DNA of 64,000 nt from Gari tellinella (Eukaryota > Mollusca > Bivalvia > Cardiida > Psammobiidae). A program made the translations under genes and the position numbers. The notes beneath the pieces are model-generated. The model searched no databases, had not been told where the DNA came from, and saw only the letters and a program-made list of their open reading frames with translations. Positions 9,311 to 20,529 of this stretch are shown piece by piece. Location: NCBI GenBank assembly GCA_922989275.2, contig OV277869.1, forward strand, positions 19,974,189-20,038,188, in the 5' to 3' direction. Within the stretch, counting starts at the first letter, position 1. Every line of letters starts with the position of its first letter.

Positions 9311-9477
9311 ACACGTATAAACGGTTAATTCAACGCGATCGTATTAGGAAAAGGCCCCATTCAGCGCTTTTTTGTAGCTCGGGTGTTTACGTTAAGCACC
9401 GCCTTATAAAGTTCTGCATTAAACAGCCACCTGTCAGTCGGGTTAATTTGTCCCCAAAACATAGCGCGAATGAACGC

Positions 9478-10184
9478 ATTATTAGCTCACCTGAGCCGAA
9501 GGCTCAGGATGAGCTATTGTGATACCATTCCGTCCGTCGTCCGTCGTACGTCGTCCGTTCACATGTTCAAACAACATCGCCTCAGAAGCCACTGAACCGA
9601 TTTCAACCAAACTTTGTCAGAAGCATCAGTGACAAGAAGGAACGAAATAGTGTTCAAAGATTTTGACTAGAATTATTCCCCTTGCTGTGGGACCAGATTT
9701 TCTAACATGACCCTATAGACAACTTTTAATGCATAAGAAAATCTTAAAAAATCTTCTTCTCAGAAACCAAAAGGCCCAGACCTTTGATATTTGGTATGTA
9801 TCATTACCTAATGATCTTCTACCAAGATTGTTCAAAGTTTGACCCTGGGGCCAAAAATGGCCCCGCCCTGGGGCTTATCAGTTTTTCTTAGGAAAACCTT
9901 TAAAAATCTTCTCCTCAGAAACTGTATGGCCTAGATAATTAATATTTGACGTCTAGCTTTGCCTTATGGTCCTCTACCAAGATTGTTCAAATTATGACCC
10001 CCGGGTCAAAATTGACCCCGCCCCGGGGCTTATCAGTTTTACAAAGATTTATATAGGAAAACCTTTAAAAATCTTCTTAGTGAATTTTATAGTGAAAACT
10101 TTACCATTACTGGTTCATTGCCATGACCGTAACCATGGGTACCAGGTGAGCGAGTTAGGGCCGCATGCGGCTCTTGTTTTTAGA
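9478..10184. repeat. Non-autonomous repeat element with hairpin ends
   Basis: It begins TTAGCTCACCTGAGCCGAAGGCTCAGG, an 8-9-bp hairpin, followed by a (GTCC/CGTC)n run, and ends GGTGAGCGAGT...GGCCGCATGCGGCTCTTGTTTTT, a second hairpin. These ends match the inverted element at 57565-58092 and, more loosely, 5008-6757. The interior contains two or three imperfect ~150-bp repeats (AAAACCTTTAAAAATCTTCT at about 9893 and 10060). No protein is coded. It lies between direct-repeat copies 2 and 3. Confidence 0.7.
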
Positions 10185-10349
10185 ATAGTTCTTTATAGGC
10201 TATTACAAATGAAGTCTTTTGCAATTGAAGCGTTATAGAGGAGACTATACAGCGCAAAAAGTATTCATTTTGTCATTACGAACGAATAGTGAGGTCGAGC
10301 CTTTTAGGCCTTTGCCGCTGTCTTGATGCTTACATACATACGAGACTTT

Positions 10350-10556
10350 TTGACGTTGCATACTATTGGTTATTCGTTAAACTGTGTGTTTATCTCTCTT
10401 GGGCTATATATCTTAATTTTATACCAAACGTTTCGGAGTAAAGTGTCACCTGCTTAATTTACGGTGTCTTTGGTATTTCTACTGGACGTTCTATGAAGAA
10501 AACGAGTTCAGGTGATACGCCGAGTAACCTGCGTAAGACTAATTTTCGCCATGAGG
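10350..10556 (+). repeat. Direct repeat, copy 3 of 3
   Basis: Same ~200-bp block as 9104-9310, more diverged at its left end. Copies 2 and 3 flank the 9478-10184 element with spacer on both sides, so they are not its target-site duplication. Confidence 0.7.
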
Positions 10557-10739
10557 TCAACCTGTAAACACCATCACGCCCTCGGGGCTAATTGGCGCTA
10601 TGTAACCATCATTACTACTTACATTCATAGCTCTAATTCTACAATTACTTTGTTTGTTCATTACAACAAATACTTTCTCCACGACATGCACATAATACAT
10701 GGCAAGAAAGACGATAACTATTGCAATGACATCGCAAAC

Positions 10740-11501
10740 TGGATCACGGTGCCTGACTGCCACATGAACGCTTTATTTATTTTCAGTACATCCTGTGGTG
10801 CATACTGAAATTCATCGGGAAGTAGACCTGGCAAAAGCTATTTCTGGTTTACAACTTTGAACCAGCCAAAGTCAATGGGATCCATTGCTGGAGGGTCCGG
10901 GCCAAAAGCATACTTCCATACGCATGATTAAAAGTGTGCTCGTTTGACATTTTCACAAAATGCTTCAGTAGTCGGGGGAAGTGTATCAAGATGCGATGCC
11001 AACACAGCTGCTTTCCCGGCCTTTTTGGACTACGCTCTAATTCTGGCATTAGAACTCTGATGATTCCTTTTTAATATCTTTTATGTCTGCTGATTTCTTG
11101 GAGTTAAGGACTTTAAGCACTTTGCCCTTGCCTATTCCGTGAAAGCTTGGAACAGTGTCACATCCAGATATTGCATGAGCAGCTGGTAAGTCAGCCACAA
11201 TGTCTCTGTGTGCACTCACAGTTGCATTTATGTCAATGATTGTTCTGCCCTGAACTTGATATTCCATGATGATTGGAATATTAATTCCCTGTTGTTGAAA
11301 ATGGTACAGTACAATGATAAACACATCTGTGTCATGTGCTATGATAGTTACGCCTTCACTTGATTTTTTGCAAACATCACTTGCAAACTCGTAATAACAG
11401 GAGAAGACGAATATCCTCTCGAAATCACTGAACGTGTAAAAATTCGGCCTGATGACATATGAATGCGTTATGAAGAAGCTGACAATATAATTGTGCAGCA
11501 A
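10740..11501 (-). pseudogene. Decayed transposon-borne gene with PIN/FEN-like motif (subfamily A)
   Basis: The intact stretch 11049-11501 contains VTIIAHDTDVFIIVLYHF, then GRTIIDINATVSAH, then LPAAHAISGCDTVPSFHGIGKGK. 'DTDV' and 'AHA.SGCDT....GIGKG' are hallmarks of a family annotated as hypothetical in many marine invertebrate genomes. I read its acidic motifs and helix-hairpin-like GIGKG as a PIN/FEN-type nuclease. Reading on in a second frame (about 10900-10850) gives a GPDPPAMDPIDFGWFK segment and then a short LPDEFQYAP segment, both normal parts of the C-terminal region. At least one frameshift and one in-frame stop are present. The N-terminal half is missing. The function is inferred from the fold only. 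Confidence 0.55.
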
Positions 11502-11810
11502 ATAGTCAATGTCTCAAAAGAATCAGATGAAGGCGTAAATATCATAGTAGATGACACAGATGTGCACATAACTGACAGTATGATATGTCAAGTTATAAAA
11601 TACATACATATGTAATGCCTGCCACTTGGGGGAATACCATGGACACGCTGAGTTCAGTTTATATGTAATCCCAGGGTTACAGATAAGGGGAGTATTGGGG
11701 TATTTACCCAATTATAATTACGGAAAAAGCAATTGTTTTTCACTACAAGGAGTAACAAAAAGCAAAGAAATGTAGCAAAAAGCAAATAAATTTTGGAAAC
11801 CTTATCAGAA

Positions 11811-12398
11811 TACACTCAGTGCAAAAAGAAACGCACACTTTTATTACAATATTATCTGTATGTAGAAGGAACGTATTTGTGAAATAATCTTTTCATTACA
11901 GTCAGTAGTTCCGTCTTGGGCTATCAATGTTGAAAATGGGAGGTTTATCATTGAATTGGTATCATCACAACCTATACAAATCGGTGCGGTGTTTTCAACA
12001 GGCACTAGTTAACTCTTTCGCTTCCAAATTAATCGTGAGATTTTTATCCCACCACCGTTTCATTGTCGTCTGCTTCAATTTTGTTGTTTGCAAGATCGTT
12101 TCAAAGTAAGATTCAATGTAGTATGACTTAAAGTATATCTATACGAGTGTCAAACAGTTTAGATCCTGATCAGACGCCGCATTACGCGGCGTCTGATCAG
12201 GATCAAAACTGTTTGAAAACGCGCCTTTTGACGTCATTAAGAGTGAAAGGGTTAAAATACAGCACAGTAATTTTAAGTATATGTTTTTCTAAACTTGTGG
12301 CAGAATTAAATTGATCTTGAGATATGGTCTTAGTATCTTAAAAAAGTCTCTTAATCTGCGCCTGAGCACAATGTGCGTTTCTTTTTGTACTGAGTGTA
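11811..12398. mobile_element. TA-flanked Tc1/mariner-type MITE
   Basis: Inverted termini CACTCAGTGCAAAAAGAAAC at 11813 and its complement ending at 12396 agree over ~24 bp with one or two differences. Both ends are flanked by TA, the Tc1/mariner target duplication. The interior (~584 bp) codes for no transposase. A palindromic hairpin of another family sits inside at 12159-12219. Confidence 0.75.
12159..12219. repeat. Palindromic hairpin repeat (AAACAGTTT...GACGCCG family)
   Basis: An almost perfect stem: CAGTTTAGATCCTGATCAGA then CGCCG, a short CATTA loop, then the complement. Six further relatives occur in the window (14763, 23838, 58772, 59613, 61723, 63540). Confidence 0.85.
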
Positions 12399-14639
12399 TG
12401 TATGATACCCAATTACGAAAACTCCCAATACCCAATAAAAATTTCAAAAACCTGTTAAAAATTCTGTAAAATATAAAGGAGTAAATACACAATTGCATCA
12501 AACCCTTATCTGTTACCCTGAATCCACTCATCACCAGACCATATTCACATACAAAAGGTCTACAAACATGACTCATCCACCATAATGTCTGCTCATTCAA
12601 TCTCCTCTACCATAGGTTGAGAGTATCGTAAGTCTGGCTCTGCAATAAGTAAGCAGATAAAACCCCACCTACTTTAGTATATAATATAACGGGTTTTGTC
12701 TAATAAATCTTACCATACATAACCTCTTTCTCCTAATACATGTAGTGGCAAAATAGGGGTGAACCAAGGGTTCATCTCTAGGCTATACAGTTTATGATAT
12801 TCTTGTTACTTGACAGTCATGATTATCTTATTTTATATGCATTATTCAATTACTTATATTATATACTATTTAACATGTAAAGAATGAGTTAAAATACTAC
12901 AAAAGACTACATACCATTGTGCGTGGCACAAAGAACCTCTTCTCTTGTCTCCCGTCTCTCCGGTGTTATTCAACAGCGACTGTGTGCTGTAACAAGGTAT
13001 TGTTAAGTGATAAGTAAGTTTCATCCGTGACAATCGAGAAGCCGAAAGATAGAATTTGCTGCGAACCAAGAACTAGTCTGTTTCCGAACTAAGATAAATA
13101 CAGCGTTGCTCCATAAAAAACCGAAAGGAAACAATAGAGATATACCTTAACATTATTTCTACCAACCTCAATTAATTCTGCATAGGTGTTAGTTAATGTA
13201 GCAACTGAATCCATCGACAGCTGACCAAGAAGTGAAAAATGAGTTGAAAGGTAATGAAAAAATTTAAATAGATATAGAATTAAAATAAACAATTTTAAAT
13301 TTAAATATAGTTTGCATTATAAAAGATCCCTCTACGATCCCTCTACAGAGCAGGGCCTGCACTGTTGGTCACTGTTTGGTATTATTATTTATTCTAAGTT
13401 TCAGGGGCTAATAATTTTGAAATTGTCGTTACTATTTACTTGTTTATCATGCATGTATATTATAAACATGATTTCAGGTTTATATGTGCACCCTTGGTGA
13501 ACGATGTGAATAATGTGGAGAGCTCAAAGAGAAGCTTGTCCTTAATTGTCTTGTCACCTGTTTTAACAGATCGCTATTTTCATAATGTTCATGGGCCAGT
13601 ACTGGCCTAAACTATATATAAATAAAAGTTCGTTCGTTCGTTATGCATATTCAAATTGATATAGGCATGAGTATGTAACTTGTAAGCGATACTGTTTTTT
13701 AAAAAGATCAGGAATTTTGGAGACTATTGTTCGTTAGCAGCTGAAAGGTTATTGTGTCAAATTACCTCCCCCTTTTTTATTGAGCAAAGAGTAACTTAAT
13801 TCAGTCGGGTGACATCTCCTCAGAGAGTGCTGTTTCAAAAAAGCTGTACTCAAAACCTTCAATGGCGTATCTCTAGACTACTAAACTTGTTCACCCCTGA
13901 AACTTTTAATGGACATGTCAAATTTTTCTATTGAGTGTAGCCCATTTTGGCTACTTAAGTTGATTTAAGTTTTTTTAACTAAATATTTCAAAATTACAAA
14001 GAAAGTAGACCCTGATCATGATCAGGGTACGCACAGTTTGTACAGGATAAATATATTCTTCATATGAACACTGTTTGTTAAGGACGACTATACTCGTCGC
14101 TAGGGTTGAATGTGTTTGATTATGTATTACTGAAATCTAGTTTAAGACTTGAAAAACACGTAAAAGTCTTGTAAAAGGATTTTTTTTCTTCTAATATATC
14201 TAGATCTATGTGTCAAGCACCTGTGTATGAAGGTCTCTGGGGTCGATAAAAATGAGATGAGATGATGATGAGATGATTTCAGTAAGATGATTTGGGCAAA
14301 TACCATTCACTGAGGAGCTGCGCAAGGAACCAAAACCACCGACCTGCAAACATTTTAGTTCTTGGAAAAGAGGACAATTTCCGCCAAATGAAACATCATG
14401 CCCTGCTACAATTAAGCCCCATAACCGCTTATCTGTGGAATAAATAGAAAGTTACATCGTTTTAAACACAGTCGATATCTTCTCGTTCTTTTTATTTGTA
14501 ACGTTTGGTTGTTTGTACCATTATGCGATATGAATGATAAAATACACCACACGGACGCATTTTGCTTCCTTAATGTATATCTAAGCTTTTTTCGTCCAGT
14601 ATACTTAATATAAACAGCATGGGGTGGTAACACTTTACA
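12399..14639. other. No gene recognised; possible retroelement tails
   Basis: No coding signal is convincing. 13590-13645 (GGCCAGTACTGGCC...TATAAATAAA then (GTTC)n) and 14240-14275 (GATAAAAATGAGATGAGATG) look like 3' tails of short retroelements ending in simple repeats. Confidence 0.4.
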
Positions 14640-14891
14640 TACAGTGGATACAACGTTATTCTTTCCCGTTTAAAAGCAAACGAAACGCAAATGCAAATTG
14701 CTAAAAAGTAGGAATTAACCGTTTTTTGACATTTCCAATTATTGCTTTTTTATCTGAATGGCAAACAGCTTGGAGCCTGATCAGACGCAGGGTTACCCGG
14801 CGTCTGATCTGGCTCCAAACTGTTTGCAATGGAAATAATAGGTTTAACGTAAACGCGTTTATTGGGAAAGAATAACGTCTTCTCCGCTGTA
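14640..14891. mobile_element. TA-flanked MITE, family M1, copy 1
   Basis: It starts TACAGTGGATACAACGTTAT and ends with the complement of TACAGCGGAGAAGACGTTAT. The TA at each end and the CAGTGGA start are of pogo/Tigger type. The interior holds the AAACAGTTTGGAGCC...GACGCCG hairpin at about 14763-14830. Related copies are at 59513-59733 and 61604-61845. Confidence 0.75.
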
Positions 14892-15675
14892 GATAAGGGT
14901 ATGGTGGATACCAAAGAATGTTGATATGTTTGGACTGTCTTTGTACCAAAGGCGATAACTATTTTTGAAAACACACAAACAAGAATTTCCTTTTCAAGCT
15001 TACACTTTTAACCTTACAAACTTACTGTAATCTGTATCCTGCTAGTGTAAATTTACCGACATTCACAAAAGTATTGAACCTGGTCAGACTACCAGGGATT
15101 TGGTCTACACTGTTTGTCATTTTGACATATTTTGTAAAAATCAATCCAAAAAGTTCAAATTGGACCAGACTAAATTGAAAACAAGAATTGCTATTTGAGG
15201 TTTCAGGGAGGAAAGGGTTCATTGAGATTTTCAAGAGAGATTCAAAACACATTCAATCCTAACGATCAGTAGAGTCGTCATTTACAAACAATGTGCCTGC
15301 GAAGAGTACAGCTGTCATATACAAAGAATATAGATCTTAATTAGAGGAATCCTGCATAAGCCCTCTAATCAAGGCCTGCACCGTTTGTAATATGTTGTTA
15401 AAACCAATCCATTGTATAAATTGACTAGACTTAATTTAAAATTGGAGTTGTCAATTAAACATACATGTATCAAGGGTGAATGAGCTAAAATTAAAGTAGT
15501 AAACAACAACAACAATAAGATCTAGGGGAGAAGCCGCCACTCAGATTCTGTCAAGTTTTTGTGTTTGGAAACAACAATAAGATATCCCCGCTATCTCAAA
15601 CAAATATATCTCTAAACAAATCGTCGAAAATCTGACCTTAGAAACGCAAACATTTAGGTTGTATGGCAGACTTTT

Positions 15676-15720
15676 TAGCTCGCCTATTCGGAGACTGGGG
15701 GGGGGGGGGGGGGGGAGGGG
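15676..15720. repeat. Repeat-element terminus fused to a poly-G run
   Basis: TTTTTAGCTCGCCTATTCGG is the end sequence of the element family seen at 6725-6757, cut off by about 22 consecutive Gs (15698-15719) and then AGGGG. The G run could form a G-quadruplex and is a likely assembly-difficult site. Confidence 0.6.
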
Positions 15721-15758
15721 CTTATGGAATCACTCCGGCGTCGACGTTGGTATTTCAT

Positions 15759-16065
15759 GGTTAAAGTTTCTGGGTAAGTGTTGTAATGCACTAATACTTC
15801 AAGAAATATTTGTATTAGAAAGCTGATATTTGGAAAGGAGGTGTCCTATGGGTTGAACATTGATGTTGCGTAGTTAAAATTAAAAAAAAAAATTGTTAAA
15901 ATTTCACCTGTTGTGGACTTAGGTTTTTCGGCTGATTTCTCATGGTTAAAATTTTGGGGTAAGTGTTGTAATACACTAATACTACATGAAATATTTGTAT
16001 TAGGAAGCTGATATTTGGAATGGAGGTGCCCTGTGGGTTGAACAATGATGTTGCGTAGTTTAAGA
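15759..16065. repeat. Two tandem copies of a ~125-bp block
   Basis: 15759-15880 and 15941-16065 share 'GGTAAGTGTTGTAAT.CACT', 'GAAATATTTGTATTAG' and 'GGGTTGAACA.TGATGTTGCG' at an offset of about 182 bp. Confidence 0.75.
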
Positions 16066-16310
16066 GGCTCGCAACCGGATTTAGCATTAAAAATAGTAAT
16101 TTGTAAATATATGTCAAATGCTTTATAAATATAAATGGGTAATATTTAGTTTAGGATAATAAATTCTGTTAAAAGATGCATTTCAAAAAAAAAGAAAAGA
16201 AGAAGCTCTGGTGGGATTCGAACCCGTGACCCTCCATGCGGAGACAAACATGAAAAATGAGGAAACGCCTTTAACCCCTCGGCTACGAGCGCTCTCTATA
16301 TATATATTGT
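16063..16310 (-). mobile_element. tRNA-derived SINE, copy 1
   Basis: On the minus strand a tRNA-like head carries an A box (TAGCCGAGGGG), a long variable arm hairpin (CTCC-GCAT-GGAG) and a B box (GGGTTCGAATCCC). It is therefore related to a class II tRNA (Leu/Ser type). A ~140-bp tail follows, ending GGTTGCGAGCCTCTTAAA. The copy at 62806-63036 has the same head and tail on the plus strand. The A and B boxes are an internal RNA polymerase III promoter. It should not be taken for a working tRNA gene: the acceptor stem does not pair. Confidence 0.8.
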
Positions 16311-16394
16311 AGCGAATTAACGTACTGCACTGGTAGCGATTGATACTACATTATTCGGATCGCATTTTAAAATACCCGATAATATTTACTATCA

Positions 16395-16600
16395 ATAGGT
16401 CCGAATTGCATGATGTAACTCGACATCTAATCCGGATCCAAACTGTACCCACACAATGATGATACTGAAAAATGTGTTAATATAATGGCGTTCAACATTG
16501 ATTTTGATTTGCGTTAGAACATCTGTAGTGGCTATTAAATGACAAAAATACTTCTAAAGATGTGTGGCAGTACGAACGTAATGCATACAGTTCTAATAGG
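16395..16600 (+). repeat. Dispersed repeat D1, copy 1
   Basis: This closely matches 51950-52150 on the same strand: 'GCATGATGTAACTCG', 'ATCCGGATCCAAACTGT', 'ATAATGGCGTTCA.CATTGAT' and 'GTGGCTATTAAATGA'. Both copies lie beside a GATCGC-rich block, though on opposite sides of it. Confidence 0.75.
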
Positions 16601-16689
16601 AATTGTCTGCATTACTATGCTACTGCATTAAAAAAAAGCAGCTATGTGGCTATTTGCCTAAACATCTGCTGCCGAATCTCAAATAAATG

Positions 16690-17075
16690 AACGCGGCAGA
16701 GCGCCACTGGTCTTCTTTTTCCTTTTTCCCTTATTCGATCAAGTAGAGCGATAACAGAGCGGTAATGGATCTCTATCGGTCGCCGACATCGCTATTGAAT
16801 CTCTTTTGAGCGCCATAGATCGCAGTAGTCGCCATCGGAGTGCCAATGGAGCACAGTGGATCGTATCTTAGTCGCCTTTGAGCGCAAACTGAGCGCAATC
16901 TGATCATACAAGGTCGCAACATTTTTAATGAATTAGGTGGCGACCAATGACCATGAATTCGCTATCGACTCTTACAGATCGCTAACGGATCGCCATCGGA
17001 GCGTTATCTGATCGCAATCGGGTCATAAATACCGTTAGATCGCTTCATCCTGAGGCGACCTATGGCGCTCTGTTG
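16690..17075. repeat. Degenerate GATCGC/GAGCGC-rich block
   Basis: Short phrases such as 'GATCGC', 'GAGCGC', 'CATCGGAGCG' and 'CTATCGGTCGCC' recur every 8-20 bases on both strands. The texture is unlike the AT-rich surroundings. A similar block is at 51745-51930. Confidence 0.65.
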
Positions 17076-18460
17076 GAGCCATAATTATATGGTTGGAATA
17101 AGCGATTTTGTGAAAATAATATACCACAAAGAAAATTTCGTGGATATTGATTAGATACAAAGCCTTTACAATATGCAATATTATACATATATAAGAAACC
17201 CAGCACTTTATTAATTAGAACATATTAATTACCATATAGTACAAGTGATTAGTCAAGTTTAACAAAACACAAATATAAGAGCAAAAGGGTTGGGCCACAG
17301 GTTCTGCCAATATTAATTACGGCCCTCATCTTTTGTGATTGGTTAGTTGACAATTTTTGGAATAAGTATTATCTGTTTTTAATTACACGTGGTTGGCCAA
17401 TGAATGCCCAAAGATCAGAAAGCTTTTTAAGGTGTTTATGTAATAAAATCATAATTCCTATTAGTCTAAGAGCTGGGTAAGATTTATTTATGTTGAAAGC
17501 GGCACTGGAACTTTTATATATACCTTATAGGAAATTGTCTCAGGAGTTCAGAAATGGCCGTCTGATGAGAGTTTAGGTAGAGACAAGGGAGAAAATTGGG
17601 ATTAAAGTTATCTGCCCTTGGATTTTCTTGTAAATTTTGAAAATGCAATGGCAATTTTCTTTTCTATATTGGAGACTTAAATGTTGCCTAGGATGCCCAA
17701 ACTTTATCCATTGTGTCTACATAAATGTCAAAGTTTGTTTAACAAGACATTTTTACATTCTATCTCAATCCAAGATGGCCGCCAATGGCTATTTTTAGTA
17801 ACATATTACATTTTTTCAAAAAAGTTCGTCTTTTCAGTGGATAAATCTACTGTGAAACATAATATACAAGCAACAACTGTACTTATTATTGTTACCAGAA
17901 GTGTAATAGAGTATTGTGTGCTATTTTAACCAAAAATATGTCACCATGTGTATGTACAGGTTGTAATTAAGGCAATACATCAGTTTTCAACAGTCACAGA
18001 CTTTTCTGAAAAATTGCCTATAATGACACATTTCTTCTCAAAATCAAGGAGTAAAAGATTGTGTAGTGTTTTGAAAAGGAATTATCTATACCAGTGTGCA
18101 ATAAATTAATAAGATATGCTCTTTTCCAATCTAAAATGGCTGCCAATATCTATTTTTAGTAACAGAATTTAATCTTTTCAGAAAATGTTTCAATACCGAA
18201 TAAATCTAATGTTAAATTTTTAATTAATACAAAGAAACAATATATTATTTGAAAAACCTTTATCTAGCTATTTTTTCATCTGGCAACATATCTATTTCTA
18301 GCACATCTACACATTAATAATGACTTCATCATTGTGTTCTCTCTCTGTTACTCACTTTAAACTTTTAAGCTATCCAACTCATCATGCACCAACAATTTAG
18401 ATCTCACATTATGCATGCATATCATTCTGCTCTAACACCACAATTAATTCATATGTCTTA

Positions 18461-20425
18461 CTATGAAAATCCAACCACTTGTGTCACACACCTAACAAAG
18501 GTAATCCTGCTCCTCATCCATATCGTCTGATCCATATATTTGTTCTCCATACTTGACCTCCTCATCCTCCATATCATCGTCAAACAGTGTGGCATCACCA
18601 CCTTGGGAATCAAGGACTTTGCCATGTCCATTGGCAATTCATAGCCAATACCACTGTATTTGATAAATTTCATCAGTGAAATTCTACCCATATCTCACTG
18701 GTGACTCTCTAACTGGATTCGGCAGCATAGCACGTTGCCATATGCCAGCAATGTAGAATGCCATCTTTAACTGTAGCTGGACAATCACTGCGCATGGTGG
18801 TAGAGAACTTGGGTTAATACCCCCGATCGATGCCATTGGATTTTCAAAGGACTTCGGGGCATATGTCCTTTGAAAAGCCACATATCGTGCTTTGTTTACA
18901 TTACTTTCTTTTGGCTGGCCATACACATGGCATATGAAGGTTTCACACTGTTCAACCATTGCTTCACACATTTCCCCCTCGCCTAGAGCCGCCATTGACT
19001 TCCTGAAGTTTGGATTCTTCATCACAAGCTCTAAAGGTCTTGTTTTCCCCTTGTTCAGGAACGCAGGGTTGTAGTCACACCCAGTTAAGGCATGTAGGCC
19101 AGACAAGGCAAGCACAACTTCTTCTGTGAAAGTAAGAACAAGATTGTTGACACTGATTAACCGTCGTCTGTTATTCTAATCATGCCCTACATCTATCCAT
19201 AATTTCACTGTGCTAGTGCTTTGGACCCAATAGTTGAGCAGTATCACAAGCATGCCTGTGTCGCAGCTTCTAAAAACGATGTTGACAACATGTTGAAACC
19301 TACTCTTGTAGACGAGATGAAACACCGTACGAGTGTCTGCTTCTTCATGGTCACCTGTGAGCTCCTCAACTTGGACTTTTTGCACGGTGTCACATATCCT
19401 ATTGCAGTAAAGCGAAATCATTCGCTGTTGACATTCTGGTACAGATGGCATTCCTTCAATGTGTCAGCATATGTGTCTTTATCCCATTCTTTAGCTACGA
19501 ATTCCATTAATGATTTCTCAAAGGATCTAGACCGCAGAGCACCTTGCCACTCCTTTGACCGCATTTGGTCTGGTCCCGTGTTGAGATAGACTATGTATTC
19601 TTCTCCCCCTTTGGCCATCTCACTGTCTTTAATGGATGGTGTTGAGTAGACATCACACACAAGATGATCTTTCGACAAACTAGTAAATTGCAGGAGAAGC
19701 CATCTTGCAAGGTCCCCATATGACCTTGGTGGGTCCTTTTGAAGATGAAGGGAGAAGGTCGCATACATGATGAGTGTGCTTGTCTGTTGTGGCACAGGAG
19801 GATTCTTGCTGAATGTTTCCAGGTTTTTATTAGCTTGGATTTATCGGTTGTGTTCAAGCTGCCGTCAGTATGAGCTAGTGCTAGTGGGACTGGTGTAAGA
19901 GGATACTCTAACACCTTTATCAGGTCTATATTCTGAACAGTGCTTAACAGGAGTAGGCGGCGGGCATAGATCTCTTGTCCCAGCAATTTCCTGTACCCTT
20001 TTCCCCACTGGTAACCTTGTTTTAACCGAGGCACTGAATCACCTTCCATTTGATTGGTTTCTCAAATCTTGCTGGTTCTTTGATGCAAGCCTCTCTATAT
20101 TCCACAGAAGAGCATTCGTCTGTCTTTTTGAACCCCAGCAGATCATCCTTGATTCCATCTGTCACCTGTTTCCCTATGTCAAACCGTACAGGTCTGTGTT
20201 CTCTGCTATTGTGAAGGGATTCATTGTAGACACAATTGATGAGACAATATTTTCAAGGTCTCCATGGTCCCGCTTGATTATATTAGGCATTAGATCTTTT
20301 GTTGTGTCTTCGATCTTGTTGATCCCTGCAGAGTCCAACAATGAACCCACAACTGCACTTCTTATCGATCTTATAACCATCCATCTAGATCTTGCATTCT
20401 TTGAATGAACAAATGAGCCCATTCC
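18461..20425 (-). pseudogene. PIN/FEN-like transposon-borne gene (subfamily B), left-arm copy
   Basis: Reading outward from the palindrome centre, the pieces are: 20422-20174 (N-terminal, VGSLLDSAGINKIEDTTKD), 20049-19591 (ARRLLLLSTVQNIDLIKVLEYPLTPVPLAL), 19795-19418 (SYGDLARWLLLQF, then EYIVYLNTGPDQMRS), 19451-19176 (DHEEADTRTVFHL) and 19115-18684 (GLHALTGCDYNPAFLNKGK, then RAMLPNPVRESPVRYG), ending near 18461. The 'HEEADT' and 'LHALTGCD....NKGK' motifs define the family. A GT-AG gap at about 19188-19122 separates the last two coding pieces and is kept in the other arm, so it is probably a ~67-bp intron. Frameshifts and stops interrupt it. The acidic DTDV motif reads CDTGML here, so the second Asp is lost. 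Confidence 0.6.
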
Positions 20426-20529
20426 TGTCTGCCGTGAAGCCGCATCAGTGTTTACAGTTTACTCAAGAGTCATATCAACTGCTGTCCTTGAGAAGTTTTT
20501 CTTGTTCTCCTTGATGAAAATACACCCCC

